A model generated the notes under the pieces. That model saw only the letters and a list, made by a program, of their open reading frames with translations, did not search any database and had not been told where the DNA came from. From Leucobacter chinensis (GTDB lineage: Bacteria > Actinomycetota > Actinomycetes > Actinomycetales > Microbacteriaceae), in NCBI RefSeq assembly GCF_019049105.1, contig NZ_JAHQZR010000007.1, positions 43,339-107,338 of the forward strand: a stretch of DNA of 64,000 nucleotides, in the 5' to 3' direction. This document shows, piece by piece, positions 1 to 8,272 of the stretch (its first letter is position 1; the number at the start of each line of letters is the position of its first letter). The position numbers and the translations under genes are program-made.

Positions 1-621
1 TCGACTGCGAGCATGGCGGCGGCCGTACGGGTGCGGGCGACTGACACGCGCATATGGCCCTTCTTGCTCGCGGGCTTTGGCATGTTTACGTCGCTCGGGT
101 TTATGCAGGTGCTGATCGGCTTTGTCGTGCAAGACCGGCTGCAACTGAGCCCCGAAACGACGGGCGTCGTCACGGGGGCCTCGTTGCTCGCGGCGGGGCT
201 CGGCATGGTCTTCTCGCAGGCGGTCGTGGTGCCGAGGAGCGGGTGGCGTCCGGTGACCCTCTTGCGTGTTGGCAGTCTCGTTGCCTTGGTGGGGTTCGTG
301 CTGCTCGTGCCCGATCTCGGCATGGCGGTGCTGCTCATCGCGATCTTGCTCATCGGCTTCGGTCTCGGCATTGCGATGCCGGGTTACACGGCAGGCCCGA
401 CCCTCTGCGTTCAGCCCGAAGAGCAGGGCGCAGTTGCGGGGCTCATCGGCGCGACGAACGGTCTCACCTTCGTGCTGGCTCCAACCGCAAGTACCGTGCT
501 CTATGCCGTGTGGCAGCCGCTGCCGCTCATCGTCGGGGCGCTGCTCATGGCGCTTGTCGCTCTGTTCGTCTGGTTGCACCCGAGGTTTGGGCGTGCGGTG
601 GGGAGCATGCCTGGCGCGTGA
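1..621 (+). CDS. MFS transporter, C-terminal half (cut by window start)
   Basis: The frame is open from the first base to a TGA at 619-621, so the gene begins upstream of the window. The roughly 206 visible residues form about six hydrophobic segments with short polar loops, matching the second half of a 12- or 14-helix major facilitator protein. A GFGLGIAMPGY stretch near the middle resembles the glycine-rich helices of drug:H+ antiporters. The substrate cannot be read from this part. An internal ATG at 13 exists but it lies inside the membrane domain and is not a credible start. Confidence 0.8.
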   Translation, partial: STASMAAAVRVRATDTRIWPFLLAGFGMFTSLGFMQVLIGFVVQDRLQLSPETTGVVTGASLLAAGLGMVFSQAVVVPRSGWRPVTLLRVGSLVALVGFVLLVPDLGMAVLLIAILLIGFGLGIAMPGYTAGPTLCVQPEEQGAVAGLIGATNGLTFVLAPTASTVLYAVWQPLPLIVGALLMALVALFVWLHPRFGRAVGSMPGA

Positions 622-1298
622 GATGCTGCGCGAAGCCGAAAGCGTCGCGCAGTGGGCGGCGGATCATGCCCGGTAGCTGCCCGCGACGCGTACCCGGCGC
701 GGGCGCTTTGCATCTCGCGACGCGTAACATTTGGGTGGGGCGCGGCCTCATCGCGTAGTCAAAAGTTTAGGTGCGCGTAGTTCGTCTCGAAGTTGCACGC
801 ATCTTTGTGTGAAAGCTCTCGTCGGGGTTGAGTGGTGGCGTTTACTAGTAACTATCACCGCAACGGTCATAACGGAGACGGGAAACCGGAACCCGACCGC
901 GGTCCTTACAACTCCTGATGGTTTGACACCATTAGGCACAACTAGTCAGCGCCGAGCCGCACTCACCCCTAACCTTCCGGAAGACCCTAGCCGCAAGGAA
1001 CCCCAAAGAGTCCCGCTTGGCGCTGACTTATTTTTTTATACTGCTTCACGGGCACTGGTGAGGTTACTTCGATGGGCCCTGCACCACGCGAAAAGGAGAG
1101 CGTCATTTGTCTGCCAAATCTCGGCCGCAAGAGATGCCACAGCGAAGCGCTTGGGGCACGCCTTCCGGTCGCGGGCCCGACGAATATGGTGGCTGGGAAG
1201 AAGCAACATCAGGTACGCTAAAGCCAACACATGGAGACACCCAGAATGATGGTTTGTTGGGGGCCCGCGGGCTGCGAACCACGGGAAGGGGAGGTTTG
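622..1298. other. Intergenic region, no convincing gene
   Basis: This stretch separates the MFS gene from the LuxR-type regulator. Reading frames here have third-codon-position GC near 50%, well below the neighbouring genes, and no family is recognisable. It contains a T-rich block ending in a TATACT hexamer (1037-1042) and a good Shine-Dalgarno sequence (AAAAGGAGAG, 1091-1100) ahead of a TTG at 1107. That TTG is in frame with the regulator, but the 64 codons it would add look non-coding in composition. Confidence 0.5.
1037..1042 (+). promoter_or_regulatory. Candidate -10 element for the LuxR-type regulator
   Basis: TATACT follows a run of seven T residues and is the best -10-like hexamer upstream of the regulator. 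A -35-like TTGGCG at 1017-1022 is only 14 bases away, shorter than ideal, so the -35 is uncertain. A transcript starting near 1049 would carry a long 5' leader to the ATG at 1299. Confidence 0.35.
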
Positions 1299-3860
1299 AT
1301 GTACCCGAGAAATGCACTGGTGCAAAGCGTCGTACGCCATGTTATCGATGGCACCTCGGTCGCGATTGTTGGCCAGCACTGGTCGGGGCGCACCGAGCTT
1401 TTGAGACAGTGCGCTGAGGCGTTAAACGGGATAGGCCTCTCCCTCCTGCGGCTGAGGGGCATTGAAAATGCGCCGGCCCTTGAAGCCTTCCGCGTCGCGT
1501 TCCCGAACCTGCGCCAAGTGCGCAACCCCGAGAGTGATCTCGCGATCGAGATTCAACGGGTTGTCTCACAACTCCTGAACGAGGGGCCAGCGGTCGTGGT
1601 CATCGATGACATCGACTTTCTTGACCATGCCTCGTGGGCGCTGCTCGAGCAAGTACACAAAGCGACAGGCGTGCCAATCATCGCAACCGTCGAGGCCCGC
1701 AGCGACCTGACGCCAGAAGACCACCTGCTGATTCGCGTCGCCCAGCCGGTCGTCAAGGTGAACGTTGAGCCGTTGCCACTGGACGCGATTCACGACCTGC
1801 TCGAAGAACGTCTCGGCGATCACGTCGCGCCATCACTCAGCGGCCGTATTCACATGAAATCTGGCGGGCTGCCTGGCTTCGCGGTCACGTTTGCTGACGC
1901 TGGTAAGCGCCGCGGCACGATCCGCAAACAGGGCAACGTGTGGCATGACAGCCCCGACCTCTGGTCAGACGAGCTTGAAGGTGCCTTCGAATCGCTGTTG
2001 TACCGGTACCCGCAGCACACCCGAGAAGCTCTTGAGATGCTCGTGCTCACGGGGCCAATTGACGTCGCGCAGGCTGCCGAGCTCATTGGGCAAGAAGAAC
2101 TCGAGAAGCTTGAGGGCCGCGGGCTCGTGAGGCTCCTGAGCGCGGGTGGGCAGCCGCTCGTGACGGTGAACCCTCCCGGCATTAGCGACTACTTTCGGAA
2201 TCAGCCGAAGTCGGTGCGCGGCGTTCGCCTCAAGCAGCGTATCGAAGCGGTACTCGGCGACGACTCGGTGCTCGAGTGGGAGGGGCACGCGTATGAGAAC
2301 GGGGCCATCGCCGATCTCATTCCGCAGCCCGAAGTGCCACTGCTCGCGCGCGCTTTTCGTGATCGTTTTGAGGTTGACCTCGCCCAAACGTGGCGGGCTT
2401 GGAAACGCAATAAGACCCTCATGCCCGCCATTCGGGCGCTTGACCTGAGGCTCACCGGTGAATCGCCCGTCGGGCAGATCGAACGCATCATTGATGGCAC
2501 CGACACGACCGGTGCTGAGGGCATGTACGCGCTCTACTACCGCTACCTGCACGCGCGTTGGCTCGTCACACAGGAGGTCTCGCTCGATCAGATCGAAGCG
2601 GTAATGCATGGCGAGGGTGATCTCGGTCACCCGGCGGCGATCGAAGCGCTCATGATTGGGTTTCGCGCCGAGCGCATCGCCATTACGCAGGAGTCGCTCA
2701 CGCGCATTGCTGAGCTCGCCGAGATGCCGGGCCTTGACGGCCAGGTTGCCGGCCTTGTGCACGTCGCGATGCACGCGCTCGGCGGGCAGCCTTCGCTCGC
2801 ACTCGAACAAATTGAAAAGCTTGAAAAGGAAGCGGATCACAGCTGGGTGGCGCGGTTTGCCGCACCGCTGCGCGGCCTCGCGCTCGTCACCGGCGGTAGC
2901 CCGAACGCTGCCTTTGAGTGGGCCTCATCGCAACTGACACTCGCCCGTGAAGCCTACGACCGTGCGGCGATGGTTGCACAGGCCTATGTCGCGGTCATGT
3001 CGTTGCTCACGATGAGCCGCTACGCTGACGCGACCGCTGCGGGCAGCATTGTGGCTGGTGGCCAGTTTCAGGCCGCGAATCTGTTGTTCGGCCCAGATAA
3101 AGCGCTCATGAACGCCCTCGCGACAGCCGCGCTTCGCAGCGGCCGCGCGGGATCAGTCGAGACGCTCATCGAACGGGGAGCCTCGTACCACGGGCGAAGC
3201 GACGCCGTGCCCATGGGGGCCGAGGGCTATCCCGCGGCGCTCATGACCGAGATCGACGAGGAACCAGCCGTCACGAGTTCGCTCTACCGCGAGCTTGCTG
3301 AGGGGCTCACTGAGCGCGGTTACGAGTTCTCGGCGGCCGGTTCACTCATGCTCGCTATTCTGCTCGAGTTTGATCTGACGATTGCCCTCGTGCAGCGCGA
3401 AAAGCTGCTCAAAATGGGGGCGACGGTGTTTCTCGCCTATCTCGACGCGCAAATCGCGAGCCACGGGCAAGACGCCGCCTCGCTCGTTGAAGCGGCTCGG
3501 TGGCTCAGACGCGAGCAGGCGAACGAGTCAGCGCTCACCCACTTCACCTCAGCGGTGCGCATGTATCGTGCAGAGGGCAAAGAAGACGAGGCGCAGCGGG
3601 TGCGCGAAGAGATCGCCGATCTCATGGCGAGCGACCAGTCGGTTTCGGTTGCAAGTGCCACTCGTGTCGAGTCGAGTATCGGCTTCACGCAGCGTGAGCG
3701 CGAGATCATTGACCTTGTGGCGAAGGGGCTCAGTAACCCGCAGATCGCAGAGACACTGAGCCTCTCGGTGCGCACCGTTGAGACACACTTGCGAAATATT
3801 CGCAGGAAGTCTGGGGCGCTTGAGCGCGATGAGATTGGCGACTACTCGAAGCTTCGGTAG
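1299..3860 (+). CDS. LuxR-family regulator with N-terminal AAA-type ATPase (LAL-like)
   Basis: This 853-residue protein begins with a P-loop ATPase module. The Walker A-like motif is GQHWSGRT (residues 25-32), with Arg where Lys is usual, and the Walker B motif VVIDDID lies near residue 100. A long helical middle region resembles the TPR-like part of LAL (large ATP-binding LuxR) regulators. The last 60 residues are a GerE/LuxR helix-turn-helix (TQREREIIDLVAKGLSNPQI, then RTVETHLRNI). The ATG at 1299 was chosen because GGGGAGG precedes it and the ATPase domain starts at once; a TTG at 1107 would add 64 residues of non-coding-like composition. The ligand and target genes are unknown. Confidence 0.85.
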   Translation: MYPRNALVQSVVRHVIDGTSVAIVGQHWSGRTELLRQCAEALNGIGLSLLRLRGIENAPALEAFRVAFPNLRQVRNPESDLAIEIQRVVSQLLNEGPAVVVIDDIDFLDHASWALLEQVHKATGVPIIATVEARSDLTPEDHLLIRVAQPVVKVNVEPLPLDAIHDLLEERLGDHVAPSLSGRIHMKSGGLPGFAVTFADAGKRRGTIRKQGNVWHDSPDLWSDELEGAFESLLYRYPQHTREALEMLVLTGPIDVAQAAELIGQEELEKLEGRGLVRLLSAGGQPLVTVNPPGISDYFRNQPKSVRGVRLKQRIEAVLGDDSVLEWEGHAYENGAIADLIPQPEVPLLARAFRDRFEVDLAQTWRAWKRNKTLMPAIRALDLRLTGESPVGQIERIIDGTDTTGAEGMYALYYRYLHARWLVTQEVSLDQIEAVMHGEGDLGHPAAIEALMIGFRAERIAITQESLTRIAELAEMPGLDGQVAGLVHVAMHALGGQPSLALEQIEKLEKEADHSWVARFAAPLRGLALVTGGSPNAAFEWASSQLTLAREAYDRAAMVAQAYVAVMSLLTMSRYADATAAGSIVAGGQFQAANLLFGPDKALMNALATAALRSGRAGSVETLIERGASYHGRSDAVPMGAEGYPAALMTEIDEEPAVTSSLYRELAEGLTERGYEFSAAGSLMLAILLEFDLTIALVQREKLLKMGATVFLAYLDAQIASHGQDAASLVEAARWLRREQANESALTHFTSAVRMYRAEGKEDEAQRVREEIADLMASDQSVSVASATRVESSIGFTQREREIIDLVAKGLSNPQIAETLSLSVRTVETHLRNIRRKSGALERDEIGDYSKLR

Positions 3861-3871
3861 TGGTGCGGGCC

Positions 3872-4801
3872 TTAGTCGAGCGTCGCGAGGTGATCGCCGC
3901 GCTCGGCCTCCGGCACCGGGGCGGTGCCGGTTTGCACGCGCACGAGGTACCAGCTGGGTGAGAGGCCCCAGTGCTTGCTGAAACGCCGGCTCGCGTAGCT
4001 CGGATCGCTCCAGCCCACGGCGCGGCCAGCGGCACTGACCGTGAGATTCGTGGTGCGCAAGAGGTAGGCCATGCGCTCTGCGCGGAGCTGCTGGAGGTAG
4101 CTCATGGGCCCCATGCCCAGGTCGGCCCGAAAACCGCGGGTGAGCTGTGAGGGTGAGATCGCGATTTCTTTCGCGAGCGAGGCGAGCGACCACGAGTGCT
4201 CGAGACGATCGTGCAGAATCGACACCGCGTGGCTGATGCGCGGGCTAAGCCGGAGCAAATTTGTGGGCAACGTCGCGTGCTCGTAGCGGAGCGGGTCGGC
4301 GGCTGTAGCCGTCTCTTCGCGGCAGATGGTGACGAGGCGATCGAGAATCGCGTAGACACCCGAGAGCTGGGCGAGCACGGTCGTACCGGGGTTGTGCACG
4401 AAGGCACTCAAGGTCTGCGAGAGTTCAGCGGTATCGGCGGGCGATAGTTCGCGCATGGTGACCGAACCGAGCGTGCTAATTTCGCTCAGTACGGCGCGCA
4501 TGGCTTCAACGACGGCGGGTACGGGCGCTGCGAGATCAAGCATGCGGGTGCTGAGGTAGAGGTTGGTCATCTCGAGGTTCTTGGCGCTGGCAATTGAATG
4601 CCAGCTGCTGGGGCCGAGCATGACGAGCGAGCCGGGGCTGAGAAGCGCCGTGCCTTCCTCGCCAAAGTGCTCGGCACTTCCCGCCGTCACGAGTGAGATT
4701 TCAGCGAAGTCGTGCGTGTGCGCGCACATGTCTCGGCTCAGTGTGACGTGCTCTGCGGCGGCCATCATGGTTGGTCCTGGCATGACTTCGGCATCAGACA
4801 T
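3872..4801 (-). CDS. AraC-family regulator with N-terminal cupin domain
   Basis: The N-terminal half is a cupin-like sensor (HTHDFAEISLVTAG, then LSPGSLVMLGP). The last 100 residues are a double helix-turn-helix AraC domain (WSLASLAKEIAISPSQLTRGF, then SDPSYASRRFSKHWGLSPSWY). The gene lies 17 bases downstream of a siderophore-interacting protein on the same strand, so it is probably transcribed from the iron-boxed promoter upstream of that gene. By analogy with YbtA-type regulators it may sense a siderophore or iron-related ligand; this is inference. A TTG start at 4810 would add three residues. It converges with the LuxR-type gene, 11 bases apart. Confidence 0.85.
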   Translation of the reverse strand: MSDAEVMPGPTMMAAAEHVTLSRDMCAHTHDFAEISLVTAGSAEHFGEEGTALLSPGSLVMLGPSSWHSIASAKNLEMTNLYLSTRMLDLAAPVPAVVEAMRAVLSEISTLGSVTMRELSPADTAELSQTLSAFVHNPGTTVLAQLSGVYAILDRLVTICREETATAADPLRYEHATLPTNLLRLSPRISHAVSILHDRLEHSWSLASLAKEIAISPSQLTRGFRADLGMGPMSYLQQLRAERMAYLLRTTNLTVSAAGRAVGWSDPSYASRRFSKHWGLSPSWYLVRVQTGTAPVPEAERGDHLATLD

Positions 4802-4818
4802 GGTGAACAATTGCGTAC

Positions 4819-5670
4819 TTACTCTTTCTGGTCGACATCGATGCTGAGTTCATCCATGTCCTGAGGGGTGAGATCGTGCCCGTCGTTGATCATTTGCGAG
4901 GCGAGGGCGATGGTTTGCGCGTCGTACACGTCGGCGGTTGAGTGGCGCCTCCAGTAGCCGACGGTGTGCGAGCTCTGCTTGGTGTACTGCGCATCGCCGC
5001 GCAGGAGTCGGCGCAGGGGTTTCAGGGTTGAGGCTTCGCCCGCGGCCCAGACGTAGTCAGGGCGTTGCGCCGAGATTTCGTCGGCGACGACGCTCGTGAG
5101 TAACTCAGTGTCGGCTCCCGTCGCGATCCACCGCGCAATGCCGTCGGCAGCGGGCTCAAGCTCGAAGCGGTCTTCGGCACGGTCGACCCGAATGAGCACG
5201 CGAGCCGTGGCATCGCTTGGTAGTGATTCGACGATGGTCATGACCGCAGGAACCGCCGAGGGGTCGCCGATGAGCAGCACATCGTGGGCCGTGAGCGGGT
5301 CTTTGCCGGCGGCGTTACTGAGCACGAGCGCCTGGCCCGGCTCGGCCTGCGCTGCCCAACGGCCCGCGGGCCCCTCTGGATGAATGACAAAGTCGATGTC
5401 GACCTCGGCCTCGTGCTCCCGGTTCGCCCGCACGGTGTAGGTGCGCATCGTGGCTCCCTCGAGAAGCCCCTCGAGGCTCTCATCGGCCGCGTGCGTGCGT
5501 GTCTCGTCTGGCAGAAACACCTTGATCTTCGGTGCGACGCCCGAACACGCGAAGTCGACGAGGCCCTCGCCGCCAAAGGTCACCCGAAGAAAATCGGGGC
5601 CAAGCAGCTTCGTTCGAACGACCGTTGCGCGGTAGTGAACGAAGCGGGGCAGGGTGGCTTTCTCAGTCAT
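4819..5670 (-). CDS. Siderophore-interacting protein (SIP), FAD-dependent ferric-siderophore reductase
   Basis: This 283-residue protein has the SIP/ViuB layout: an N-terminal FAD-binding barrel with the RTYTVR motif (residues 76-81), a VDIDFVIHPEGPAGRWA segment, and a C-terminal NAD(P)H-binding part ending in a WAAGEAS motif. Family members reduce ferric siderophores in the cytoplasm to release iron. GGAG sits eight bases before the ATG. An iron box centred about 30 bases upstream predicts repression by DtxR/IdeR when iron is plentiful. The AraC gene follows closely and probably shares the transcript. It is one of three SIPs in the window. Confidence 0.93.
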   Translation of the reverse strand: MTEKATLPRFVHYRATVVRTKLLGPDFLRVTFGGEGLVDFACSGVAPKIKVFLPDETRTHAADESLEGLLEGATMRTYTVRANREHEAEVDIDFVIHPEGPAGRWAAQAEPGQALVLSNAAGKDPLTAHDVLLIGDPSAVPAVMTIVESLPSDATARVLIRVDRAEDRFELEPAADGIARWIATGADTELLTSVVADEISAQRPDYVWAAGEASTLKPLRRLLRGDAQYTKQSSHTVGYWRRHSTADVYDAQTIALASQMINDGHDLTPQDMDELSIDVDQKE

Positions 5671-5692
5671 GTCAACATCTCCACATCAATAG

Positions 5693-5711
5693 TAAGGGAA
5701 GGCTAACCTAA
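5693..5711 (-). promoter_or_regulatory. DtxR/IdeR-type iron box upstream of the SIP gene
   Basis: TAAGGGAAGGCTAACCTAA matches 16 of 19 positions of the known actinobacterial iron-box consensus TTAGGTTAGGCTAACCTAA. It lies 23 bases upstream of the SIP start codon, where bound repressor would block transcription. The site was found by eye. Confidence 0.8.
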
Positions 5712-5790
5712 CCGTAAGCCTGAGCGTTGACGAAGGCCATGACCCTGGGCGTCTCACCCTTGCACAATCGAGTCATGCGTGAGGGCGGTC

Positions 5791-6108
5791 TCAGCTTTCA
5801 TCGCGGGGCTCGGCGGTTTCGGGAGGCAGCTGGGTGAGCAAGAGCGGCATTCCGAGCCCGCGCCAGGCGCCCCAGAACACCATGCTCTCGCCCGGTGAGA
5901 GAGGTTGTGGCCGGGCCTGTTCTGGAGCGGCGGGCTCGCGCGCTAGCGGTTCCAGCGTTACCGGCTCCCGCGTTACCGGCTCCCGCGGGGCGGGCGCTAT
6001 TGGAGGCGATTCTCGCCGGGTGCGAGTAGCCCTGGCCTCGCGCTTCGTCTCGGTGAGGGCGCGGCGGTAAAAGCTCACATTGGTGAGAAAGGCGGTAATG
6101 AATGACAT
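5791..6108 (-). CDS. Small hypothetical protein with REPVT repeats
   Basis: This 105-residue frame sits downstream of mgtC on the same strand, with GAGG eight bases before the ATG. Its middle carries short imperfect repeats (REPVTREPVTLEPLAREPA), and the C-terminal third contains a hydrophobic patch (MVFWGAWRGLGMPLLL). I do not recognise a family. It could be a genuine lineage-specific protein, co-transcribed with mgtC across a 57-base gap, or a chance frame in GC-rich DNA. Confidence 0.4.
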   Translation of the reverse strand: MSFITAFLTNVSFYRRALTETKREARATRTRRESPPIAPAPREPVTREPVTLEPLAREPAAPEQARPQPLSPGESMVFWGAWRGLGMPLLLTQLPPETAEPRDES

Positions 6109-6165
6109 GGTGATGCCTCGCTTTCAAAGGGGCATGAACGTGTGGTTAGAGGGGTGCGGCGCGAC

Positions 6166-6870
6166 TTATACCGCGGCCCAGCGCATAGCCGTGACCTCGG
6201 GTGAGCGGAGTGCACCGTAGAGGGCGTGCTCGATGTGGCGCTCCATGCCGGGCTCGGCCTGCACCCTCGCGGTGAGCGAAAAAACCTCGGGAGTCGCGGT
6301 GCTCGTCGAGACCTCGTGAATTTGCAGGTCTTCGTTGCTGAGCGCCGTGAGCACGAGCGAGCGCACCTGCGGCTCGTGCCGCTGCTCGCAGCGAACCTCG
6401 ACGTCATAGAAGGGGCCACTCGCCTGCGCCTCTCTGGTCGCGAGGTTTCGATCGAGTGCGCGGCTCAGGGGCCTGAGCAGCGTGTTCGCGAGCATGATCA
6501 TGGCGGTGCCAGCGGCAGCGATCCACAACATCCCGCCGCCCGCGAGGGCACCGACAGCCGCTGATGCCCACAGCGTCGCCGCGGTGTTGAGGCCCCGCAC
6601 CGAGGCGCCCTGCTTCATGATCACGCCGGCGCCGAGAAAGCCAATGCCGGAGGCGACCTGGGCCGCGACCCGCGTCGGGTCAGCCCCGGTTCCCGTGAAG
6701 CTGTAAGCGCCCATCACAACGAAGAGCGCAGAGCCGAGGCTCACGAGCGCGTTGGTGCGCAGACCCGCCGAGCGCGACCGCCACTGGCGTTCGATGCCGA
6801 TGAGCGAGCCGAGCAGCACGCTCGCTGCGATGCGCGAGAGAATATCGATGGTTTCAAACATGAGAAACAT
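6166..6870 (-). CDS. mgtC: MgtC/SapB family membrane protein
   Basis: The N-terminal 130 residues are the MgtC membrane domain with the family landmarks LLGSLIGIERQWRSRSAGLRTNALV and GIGFLGAGVI, spanning about four to five helices. The C-terminal 80 residues form a soluble ACT-like domain. MgtC proteins help cells cope with low Mg2+ and modulate F-type ATPase in some species; the role here is inferred from family only. ATGs at 6870 and 6861 are both possible starts. A short leader ORF with a strong ribosome-binding site and two hairpins precede the gene, suggesting attenuation control. Confidence 0.85.
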   Translation of the reverse strand: MFLMFETIDILSRIAASVLLGSLIGIERQWRSRSAGLRTNALVSLGSALFVVMGAYSFTGTGADPTRVAAQVASGIGFLGAGVIMKQGASVRGLNTAATLWASAAVGALAGGGMLWIAAAGTAMIMLANTLLRPLSRALDRNLATREAQASGPFYDVEVRCEQRHEPQVRSLVLTALSNEDLQIHEVSTSTATPEVFSLTARVQAEPGMERHIEHALYGALRSPEVTAMRWAAV

Positions 6871-6924
6871 CCGTTCGAGTCGTGCTCGCGCGCACGAGAA
6901 ACGGGTTTCAGGACCCGGAGAAAG

Positions 6925-6981
6925 TTAGTGGCGCGAGCAAGAAAAGGTGAGCCAGAAAGATCGACTAGAGCCATCAGTCAT
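6925..6981 (-). CDS. Leader peptide upstream of mgtC (18 residues)
   Basis: An ATG at 6981 opens an 18-codon frame, MTDGSSRSFWLTFSCSRH, ending in TAA. It is preceded six bases upstream by AGGAGGTGA (6988-6996), a perfect match to the anti-Shine-Dalgarno sequence and stronger than that of mgtC itself. The peptide is serine-rich (five of 18). Between its stop and mgtC are two hairpins: a 5-bp stem (CGGGT/ACCCG, 6902-6917) and a 6-bp stem (TCGTGC/GCACGA, 6880-6897). Another 6-bp hairpin lies upstream at 7014-7028. The layout fits a translation-coupled attenuator; the signal is unknown. Confidence 0.55.
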   Translation of the reverse strand: MTDGSSRSFWLTFSCSRH

Positions 6982-7170
6982 GGAAAATCACCTCCTGCGC
7001 GCGCACGGAAGGACGTGCAAAGTGCACGAGTCTTGGGCTTCCACGTTTGAGCTTTGGCACTTCACGACGTATCAGCCTCGCTGAAGCCACGTTGGATCAA
7101 CCCTTGCTCCGGGAAAATCTGTCTTAACCTTGGGCGTCTCTCGACGTCGTCAGATCAGTGGCCTGTGTTC

Positions 7171-7189
7171 GTAAAGGAGCCTCGCCTAA
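7171..7189 (+). promoter_or_regulatory. Weaker iron box upstream of AraC-family gene
   Basis: Read on the minus strand the site is TTAGGCGAGGCTCCTTTAC, matching 12 of 19 iron-box positions with the TTAGG half intact. It lies about 85 bases before the AraC start. The context among iron genes makes it plausible; the score alone would not. Confidence 0.45.
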
Positions 7190-7274
7190 CAAAGCGCTCC
7201 GCGAGACAGCATAGCGGTGTGCCGGGCAACTCTCAAGCGTTTGGCGGCCAGGCCACTGCTACGCTATTCATCTG

Positions 7275-8129
7275 ATGAACTCGTACCGGCAGCCTGACTG
7301 GGCCTCGTGCGCACAGCACCCGACGGCCATTCGCGAACCGTACCTCATGGGTACCGGGGTCGTGATGGGCGACGATCTTGGCCCGGGCCGCCTCGTCTCG
7401 CCGCCGCACAGCCACCCCGAAGCGATGCTTGCGTGGTGCTATCGCGGCACCGTGTGGGTGTACCTCGAGAGCACGATGTGGCGCCTCTCACCGGGGCAGG
7501 GGGTGTGGGTGCCGCCACGCACGCCGCACACCGCGCGCCACGAGCGCGACGCCGTTGGCTGCTACACCTATGTGCCGGGTGAGGCTCTCGCCGATCGCGT
7601 CGACGAGGTGCGGCGGGTGGTGGTGCCGCGTGCCGTGCAAGAGATGCTGTTGCACCTGTCGATTCACGACATGCCAACTGATCTCAGGGTGCGGGCGCAG
7701 CAGGTGCTCATTGACATGCTTGAAGATCCCGAACTGAGCCGCGAAGACGGGGCTCTCGAGGTGCCTCTGCCTGCCGACGAGCGGGTGAGGGCCCTCGTTG
7801 AAGCGGTGCTTGAGCGGCCGGGCGATCCGCGCACGGCGCAGGAGCTCTTTGCGCAGCATGGCCTGCACGAGCGCACGGTGCTGCGGGTATTTACGAGCGA
7901 GGTGGGCATGAGCTTCGGGCAGTGGCGCACGGGGGTGCGCATGACGAGCGCTGCGAGACTCATCGTGGGCGGCACCCCGGTTGGCATTGCTGGGCAGATG
8001 AGCGGCTACGAGACGACGAGCGCCTTTTCGGCGGCTTTCAAGGGGTATTTCGGGTCGACGCCGAGGCAATTCGCGCTGCGGGCGCGCGCCGATTCTGCTC
8101 AGCAGGGGTACTGGCGTTCGTTCGGTTGA
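7275..8129 (+). CDS. AraC-family regulator with cupin sensor domain
   Basis: This 284-residue protein has an N-terminal cupin (SPPHSHPEAMLAWCYRGTVW, then LSPGQGVWVPPRTPHTARH) and a C-terminal AraC DNA-binding domain (LHERTVLRVFTSEVGMSFGQW, then SGYETTSAFSAAFKGYFGSTPRQF). It sits directly upstream of the siderophore ABC operon, 143 bases away on the same strand, with a weak iron box of its own. It is therefore a good candidate activator of that operon, as YbtA is for the yersiniabactin genes. That assignment is inference from position. Confidence 0.88.
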   Translation: MNSYRQPDWASCAQHPTAIREPYLMGTGVVMGDDLGPGRLVSPPHSHPEAMLAWCYRGTVWVYLESTMWRLSPGQGVWVPPRTPHTARHERDAVGCYTYVPGEALADRVDEVRRVVVPRAVQEMLLHLSIHDMPTDLRVRAQQVLIDMLEDPELSREDGALEVPLPADERVRALVEAVLERPGDPRTAQELFAQHGLHERTVLRVFTSEVGMSFGQWRTGVRMTSAARLIVGGTPVGIAGQMSGYETTSAFSAAFKGYFGSTPRQFALRARADSAQQGYWRSFG

Positions 8130-8206
8130 GCGGCATGACCGTTTTGCAATAGAAGTTGTCTGCTCGGGAACACACGGGAGCGTGCTTACGGCCTAGCATC
8201 GATACG

Positions 8207-8225
8207 TTAGGTAAGGCTTGCCTAA
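8207..8225 (+). promoter_or_regulatory. DtxR/IdeR-type iron box of the siderophore uptake operon
   Basis: TTAGGTAAGGCTTGCCTAA matches 16 of 19 consensus positions and is itself nearly palindromic. It lies 47 bases before the start of the siderophore-binding lipoprotein gene, the first gene of an operon running to 16770. Confidence 0.85.
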
Positions 8226-8272
8226 TGAAGATCGCATGAATGCGATGGTTTCGTCTGTTCTGAAGGAGAACT

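Noticed and set aside
767..785. Iron box near the start of the window
   Set aside because: TTTAGGTGCGCG keeps only one half-site and has no suitably placed gene start.
731..1249. 172-codon plus-strand frame between the MFS and LuxR genes
   Set aside because: No ribosome-binding site at its start, no recognisable family and non-coding-like third-position composition; it also runs through the -10 and Shine-Dalgarno signals of the regulator.
6871..7053. Mg2+ (M-box) riboswitch before mgtC
   Set aside because: I could not find the conserved M-box core; the leader ORF and short hairpins describe the region better.
7054..7275. 73-codon frame upstream of the AraC gene
   Set aside because: It covers the iron box and promoter region, has no ribosome-binding site and no recognisable family.
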